The translations under genes were made by a program, and so were the position numbers. Below, one piece after another: positions 58,277 through 64,000 of a stretch of DNA of 64,000 nt (position 1 is the first letter of the stretch; the number at the start of each line of letters is the position of its first letter). Under the pieces are notes generated by a model. That model had not been told where the DNA came from, did not search any database, and saw only the letters and a list, made by a program, of their open reading frames with translations. Where the stretch lies: contig JAECYW010000016.1 of NCBI GenBank assembly GCA_023014335.1, positions 1,488,001-1,552,000 on the forward strand, read 5' to 3'. Source of the DNA: Galerina marginata (lineage: Eukaryota > Basidiomycota > Agaricomycetes > Agaricales > Galerinaceae).

Positions 58277-59549
58277 ATGCAAGTTGCAGCTGTCAGATGC
58301 AGTCGTTGTACTCATGGTCTTCCAACTGTTACAAGGACCATATTTGGACTTCAAAACCATCGGAGGGCGTCGAACAAGCCGGCGTATGCCTCTCCTTGGG
58401 TCGAGAACCCGAAATCTCGCGCGCTTTCTGTCGCGAAGGGGAAGGGTAGAGACCTCCAGCCGACGCCTCGCCCGATGCTTTTTGGACCTATTCCCGACCT
58501 CGTCCCGAAGAATGACGACACAGAGAATACTTCGCAGAGCATCTTTGGAGATTTCACCCCCGAACCTGAACCGCCGCCCCCGGAGCCGACTCCTCCTGCT
58601 ATTGTACAACCGCCGCCACCTCCTCCACCGCCGATCAGGTTTTCACCAGCTCTCACTACAAGACCACCCGTCCACCTGATACCACGAGAAGAGATGACGC
58701 GTAAACTCGCATTTTCCAACATAACAAGCATGATTCTACGCGAAACGGCAAGGAGTCTTGGGTATCAAATAGTCCCCGATGGTTTTGTGCGCGTGTCTGA
58801 TGTTGTGAGTCCTTTTTTAAAACTCTCGTTCGTTAGGAGCTTGAAATTTTCTCTCTAAGATGCGTCATGAATTTTATAGAGATTACAACTTTAAGATGTT
58901 TGCAGACTTGTGTCATGAAGACCTGCAAGACCGCTTTGAATTGTCCTTTCTTCCTGATTACCTAGAAGGACAACTTCGAGATGTGTGGTGGGTCAGAGCA
59001 AGGAGTGAGCACATAATTCCGGTAAGTCGGCACTTCTCCTTGTTCTGTTCATATGCTCATGATATGTTTTAAAATGACTACAGTGGGTCGACAGGAGGAC
59101 TCATAGAATCTTGAATATGGGGAAACTACAAGTCGTAACATGCCTGTGTAAACTCTCAGATTGGGATGAGATACGTGAGTATTTGGTCTCTGTCCATTTT
59201 GCTTGTCCTAACTATTGACAATCAGGCAAAAATGGAATTCCTGAAGGACCTGGGCATTTTGTCCCCATGTACCGCAGTTTGGCTGGCAACCTCTTTAACA
59301 GTCAGTTTGATGCCAAATGCCCTTTATGTGGAGTCTAAACCGTTTGCAGGTTTTGCCATTCCTCGCAACACGAAGACCCTATGCGTCACAATTGACGCAG
59401 AGAAGGCTGCCCAGGTCGGCGTCATGTTCTTCAGCACCTACGACAAGAAGCTGCTCGCAGTTGGAAATCAGGATCGGGTTGTCCCACCAGAGACTCTACG
59501 CAGTGCTATCATGCTCGAAGTCAACAGGACAGACTTGTTGGCAAAGTGA
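58277..59549 (+). CDS. TPT1: Tpt1/KptA-like protein (tRNA 2'-phosphotransferase family), divergent
   Basis: Five exons, 58277-58804, 58860-59021, 59084-59174, 59226-59276 and 59350-59549, encode 343 residues. The N-terminal ~145 residues are a disordered extension with a proline tract (PPPPEPTPPA). The KptA-like core starts with LAFSNITSMILRETARSLG and shows VPDGFVRVSDV, RFELSF, VWWVRARSEHIIP, W-D-E-I-R-K-N-G-I and a C-terminal VTIDAEKAAQVGVMFFSTYD with DRVVPPETL. Tpt1 transfers the 2'-phosphate left by tRNA splicing to NAD. Compared with the family, LRH is replaced by LRE and the HGT motif before the W-x-x-I segment is missing (VVTCLCKLSDW), as is the HIH element. Activity is therefore uncertain. 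The last two splice joins are less certain than the rest. Confidence 0.68.
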
Positions 59550-60056
59550 TTCATTTTGCCGATAGCACTTCGCTTTCATCGCATGTCGACGGAACTTTGC
59601 ATCCACTGCATTCCGCAGGCTAACCGACGGAGGTCGAAAACGCATTTCGTCGTCTCTGTATATATCTCGCCACGCTCAGTTCCCAGGCCACTGCCCAACC
59701 CTTGCATGCATGCGATGACCTTGTCCCGCGACGATGCAAATGAGCAAGAATATGTGTTTCTGCCAGGATCGCTTCGCGATATCGGACACAAGAGGGTCAA
59801 CAGTGACCAGACATAGATGCCAACTTGCTCAGCCTGGAAAGTCAAAAACCCACCTCCGACTGCCTCATTTATACATAGATGATATCTTACGATATTATAA
59901 TGGGATACTCACATGTAGACACATACCCTCGTCTAGTCTCAATGCCACTGTATACTATTACATTTTTTACATTCTGCTATACAACATTATAGAAAGAAAT
60001 TCGAACAACACCATATAGAGCCATCTTGTTTTTGATAGTGAATCATGATATGCTCA
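59550..60056. other. Convergent intergenic region
   Basis: Between the stop of the Tpt1-like gene and that of argininosuccinate synthase. No supported gene; probably 3' untranslated regions. Confidence 0.55.
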
Positions 60057-61786
60057 TTAGGATCGGCTACCATATACGTCCTTCGGAGCTACACCGGCTT
60101 GGCCCTTGCGGATGTTGGCCTGTGCCCATCTGAGGAGATGAAAGAAATGGGTTAAGAACTAAGGATTACTGTGATAAAAAGTTGAACAAGTGACGCACTT
60201 TTTGATCCGGATTGACTCAATCTGGATGAAGCCAGTTGTGTCTGTCGGCTCAAAGCCACCAAGCTCGTCCATGGATGATTGTTGTTCATCATAAAGACCC
60301 TACAAATATTGTCAAAAACTATTATCACAGAACAACTTCTGAAATTTTGACTGACCTCTGAGCTAGAGCGACCCTCGACGATGACGTTACCCTTGTAAAG
60401 CTTCAATCGGACCAAGCCATTAACAGTCCTCTGGCTGGTAGGGATGGAGCTGGTGATGAACTCGCGCTCGGGGGTGAAGAAATGGCCATTGTAGAGAATT
60501 CGGCTGAACTCGATGGTCGTGAACTGGTCCCTCAAAGCACGAACATTCCTGTCCAAAGTAAGGCCCTCCAGATCGACGTGGGCGGCGCGCAGAATGGTTG
60601 CTCCAGGCGACTCGTAGCATCCACGGGACTTGACGCCGATGAAGCGGTTCTCGACGATGTCGATGCGGCCGATAGCGTGCTGCCTACCAAGCGCGTTAAG
60701 CGCAAGGAAGATCTCGACGGCGTCGGTGTACTCCTTGCCACCGTCGACGACGACGCGGACAGGAAGACCGCCTTTGAACTCAATGGTGAGACGAGTGGGC
60801 TCCTGGGGCGCATCTTCAGGTGCGTTGGTGAGTTTCCACATGTCCGCGGGCGGGGTGACGTCGGGGTCTTCAAGGATGCCCGCTTCATACGAGATGTGGA
60901 ATAGGTTCTCGTCAGTAGACCATGGCTTGGCGGCGGTTTGGACAACGGGAATGCCCTTTTGGTCTGCGTAGGCGAGGAGGGCTTGTCGGCCGGGGAAGCG
61001 GTTATAAAATTCTGTGAATGGGCTATTAATAACCTAAAAACGCGGGTGATGGTCAAAGGCGCACCAGGAATCCGCCAAGGAGCGACGACCTTGATGTCAG
61101 GCTTGAGCCCATAGAATGCAAGCTCGAATCGGACCTGATCGTTCCCTTTGCCCGTGCATCCGTGAGAGACGAAGCTAAGAAAATCCACGACAGAATTTAT
61201 CAAGACTTTTTATTCCTCGAGATCGGCGAAGCTTACTCGCAGCCCTCCTTTTCGGCAACAGCGATCATGCCACGGGCAATCACTGGTCGAGCGAGAGAAG
61301 TACCGAGAAGGTAGACGTTCTGTGGTAGATTAAAAAATCGATAAGATTTGAATTCCATTTGAGGAGCAGGAATATACCTCATAGATACAATTTGCTTGCA
61401 CGGCTGGGTAGATGAGCTCAGTCACAAACTCGCGTTTAAGGTCCTAAGGATGCTCAGCATCACATCTGATTCATTTCCACTGTAGATAGCTACCTCCAGG
61501 AAAAACTTCTTCGCTCCGACCTTGAGAGCTTTTTTCTCCGCAGCCACAAAGTCCTGGAAACGAAATTAATTCACGGGTATGGGAAGATACTGCGCACAAA
61601 ACTCACCTCCTCCTGACCGACATCAGCCATGAAGGCATAGACCTCGTATCCCTGCTCAATCAACCAGGCAAGGATGCACGAGGTATCTGTACGATCTGTT
61701 CAAAAGACGTGCCTTGCTATGCCTGTTCTGGACTCACCTAGGCCTCCGGAGTAGGCGAGGAGCACACGACCAGAATTTGGGGGCAT
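60057..61786 (-). CDS. ARG1: Argininosuccinate synthase
   Basis: Nine exons, 61786-61738, 61686-61607, 61553-61494, 61443-61378, 61319-61237, 61174-61065, 61011-60356, 60299-60199 and 60129-60057, encode 425 residues, a normal family length. The ATP pyrophosphatase motif AYSGGLDTSC is at residues 11-20. Other signatures are [75 protein letters not shown] and a C-terminal [15 protein letters not shown]. The enzyme joins citrulline and aspartate with ATP to argininosuccinate, the penultimate step of cytosolic arginine synthesis. All splice phases close. No partner arginine gene is nearby. Confidence 0.96.
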
Positions 61787-64000
61787 TGCAGTGGGCTGCT
61801 CTGAGAAGATGGATGGAAATGATATGGTTCGAGTCAAGTTCGGCTCGAATACAAAAATTTCGAAATGGCAGGGAGTAGCGCTTTTCGGTCTTCGATCCCG
61901 ATATTGATTTCATGAGCAAATAATCTAATCTAATCTATATCAGTGGATCAGGTGATAAGCGCGGTCTTGCGCGTCAAGATTCAAGATTCATCTGACCACC
62001 TTCAAGTTCAACTTGACCTTCAAGCCGACAATGAGCGCTGAAATCTTACCTCTCTCCTACAATTCACCAACCAGAGAACTTGAACGAAGCGGCAATTCTT
62101 GCGAACTTCTCCATCTGTGCTCGGCCGTACTCTGACCGATGGTTTCCGAAATTTTTTGAGAAAGCAAGTTATGCTCAGTCTCACAATACTCTGCACATCT
62201 GACGCTTGTACGATACCCATGTTTCGTAATGCCACCCCTGGAGAGCTTGATTTTGAGCGCGCTCCGATCACACAGAGATATCTTAGCTACACGGCGTTCC
62301 GAGTCCGTTGTGACTTCTTTGCCTCTCCTTCACACAGCAATAACATACCTATCCCAGTTATGCTGCTCGATACCGTCTCCCAATGTCCGAATCGTAGCAG
62401 GTGTGTTGGCCAGCACCCCAACTCCTGTCAGAACCTTTCACACCCTATAACACCATTTTCTGCGATTCTGTTGCCCAAATCGAACGACGGTGATGGCCAC
62501 GCTCAACTAAATATACTCCTCTTTTTGCACTGCTTCAAGTTCATTGCACTGGATTCTCCGGACTGGGTTGCCTGTTCTCATCCCACGCAGCTACAGATAA
62601 CTGGTATTTGAACTCGATGACGGCAGCTCGTTCGTGCTTCAGGAAAGCCTCCAGTGTGTGCGACTTCTATTACCGTAGAGGGTCGCTTTCGAAGAGGGTT
62701 TGGTCGTGTCTCCAAGATCGGTGCCAATCAAAAGATTCGCGGCGACTTGCAAGCCTGGTGATCGAGTGTGCTCATCGTAGTCCTGGATCCATGTGAACTC
62801 ACGACCGAAGCCGAGTCGTAAAAGTAGATTCAGCATCTCTTCTATGGTGTCCTTCCTTGAGACCATTCGAGAAGCTATAGCGATCTATATGCCCGAAATG
62901 TCCCGATGCCATGGTTAAGTCTACGAGAGCACTTATTAAGACAGGTAAACAATGCTCGCCGACATCGACTTTATCCGAATTCCGAGCCTTTGGCCGCAAG
63001 GCAGATCTGAGGCTCGATCCAGGAAGCGTACCTCTTTCGTCGCTAATTGGTCAATTCGCCTCTCCAATCTCGATATTTCCCGGAACACGCAAGTATCAAA
63101 GTTGATTGCAATCCTGTATGCGGTTTTCTGGGGATGGCCTGTATCTGGTATCTTCAAAAGCTTGTCTGTCGGGAACCTCGGTACGGCTTAAGTCAAAATT
63201 GTTCACGAGACACTCTTTGGTGTCTTGTCTGTATTTTCAAGTGGCCTATATAACTAAAAGTTCTTATTACTCTTTCCAAATTGAATGCCGCTCGTAAGAC
63301 GATGGATGTTTTCAGGAGGACCATTCAAGTTGACTTTCAAGTTCCAGAGAGATAAATTTCCGGAAGATTGCTTTTCGCATTATATTTTACCACTTTCGTC
63401 TACGTATCTTTCGGGTATTAACGCAACTGGTATAAGGGTATTGACAGCTACATTAAACATGAATTTGGGTAAAACTCAGCAGGTTGCACTCAGGCTCACT
63501 CAGGGCCCAGGCATCCTTTCAGCACCGGCCCGCCTGCCGCCATCACAAACTCACTTCTCTGATCGGCGGCGACAGCTCTATCATTGTGCTATCATATCGC
63601 TGCTCTCTTAAAGCCACTGCGGAATCTGGTGAGTCCTGCTCACTTATTAAAAAGTAAATCCGAAACTGGTTTCTTATTAGCAATGCCCTTAGTTCTTCTT
63701 GCCGACCGGTGCTCATGGCTGATATGGAAACCGAGAGCATCACGCTCTCCAAGGCGTTGCCAAACAAGCGTGCCATGAGATGCCGGTCGGTAGAGATCAG
63801 AAATGACCCTGAACACCCCACCGGACGTTGTCCTCCGATATAAACATTAATAGATACTCTAAATCCAAACATATATTCGTCAGGCCGGCAGTTTTTCGAA
63901 GTAGGAAAAAAGATTATGTTGAGGTACTAAGGATGCATATTATGGGTTTTCTAAGCTGTTTATAAGGGCCCAGCTATGGCCGTGCAGTTTGTGCATCGTT
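61787..64000. other. Terminal interval with no supported gene
   Basis: About 2.2 kb. A 170-codon ORF at 62099-62611 lacks an ATG start and shows no family signature. An ORF from ATG 63285 (108 codons) is also unrecognised. A taatctaatctaatc repeat lies just upstream of the argininosuccinate synthase start (about 61920-61935). A gene starting beyond the window could extend in here. Confidence 0.45.

Noticed and set aside
62099..62611. 170-codon plus-strand ORF near the right end
   Set aside because: Starts with a non-ATG codon, has no ATG near its start, no conserved motif and no protein-like periodicity.

Overview
This is nuclear DNA of a filamentous basidiomycete, most likely an Agaricomycete. 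The genes carry many short introns (about 50-75 bp, GT-AG with pyrimidine-rich or YAG acceptors). The gene content also fits mushrooms: near-identical 45-residue TPR arrays, LRR-type F-box proteins, DUF6593 paralogues, secreted sedolisins, and a conserved core including an HP1-type chromodomain protein. No prokaryotic, CRISPR, rRNA or tRNA genes were seen. All gene models below were spliced by hand from the sequence. The joins keep frame and most agree with family consensus recalled from knowledge; no database was searched.

Layout. 0-1.3 kb: a truncated TPR-array gene. 1.3-4.8 kb: non-coding, with an old ~0.8 kb tandem duplication. 4.8-10 kb: F-box/LRR protein, then a CUE/DUF1771/Smr protein divergent from a small DUF2015 membrane protein. 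10-15.9 kb: gene-poor, with one plausible orphan exon pair. 15.9-23.3 kb: a divergent pair of large low-complexity proteins, one membrane-anchored with apolipoprotein-like helices, the other disordered with RTRSGTIV repeats. 23.3-28 kb: gene-poor. 28-34.3 kb: a dense housekeeping block of HP1, Y14/RBM8A, a MYND protein and exosome RRP4. 34.3-37 kb: a small acidic-tailed protein and uncertain coding fragments. 37.4-44.1 kb: a 12-exon sedolisin peptidase and two diverged tandem DUF6593 genes. 45.7-51.1 kb: the ERAD ubiquitin ligase Doa10/SSM4. 51.6-52.9 kb: a divergent histone H4/H3 pair. 53.4-54.3 kb: a tail-anchored protein of unknown function. 55.1-57.9 kb: a class I sirtuin. 58.3-59.5 kb: a divergent Tpt1-like protein. 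60.1-61.8 kb: argininosuccinate synthase. 61.8-64 kb: nothing convincing.

How the genes relate. Several are chromatin genes: HP1, H3, H4 and Sir2 lie within 30 kb, though probably without operon-like linkage. Others serve RNA metabolism (RRP4, Y14, the Smr protein, the Tpt1-like protein), ER protein quality control (Doa10) and arginine biosynthesis. I did not find a clear new multi-gene system. The most unusual items are the 1000-residue membrane-anchored helical-repeat protein with a C-terminal HVEL, its divergent RTRSGTIV-repeat neighbour, the Tpt1-like protein that lacks a core motif, and the micro-exons of the sirtuin gene.
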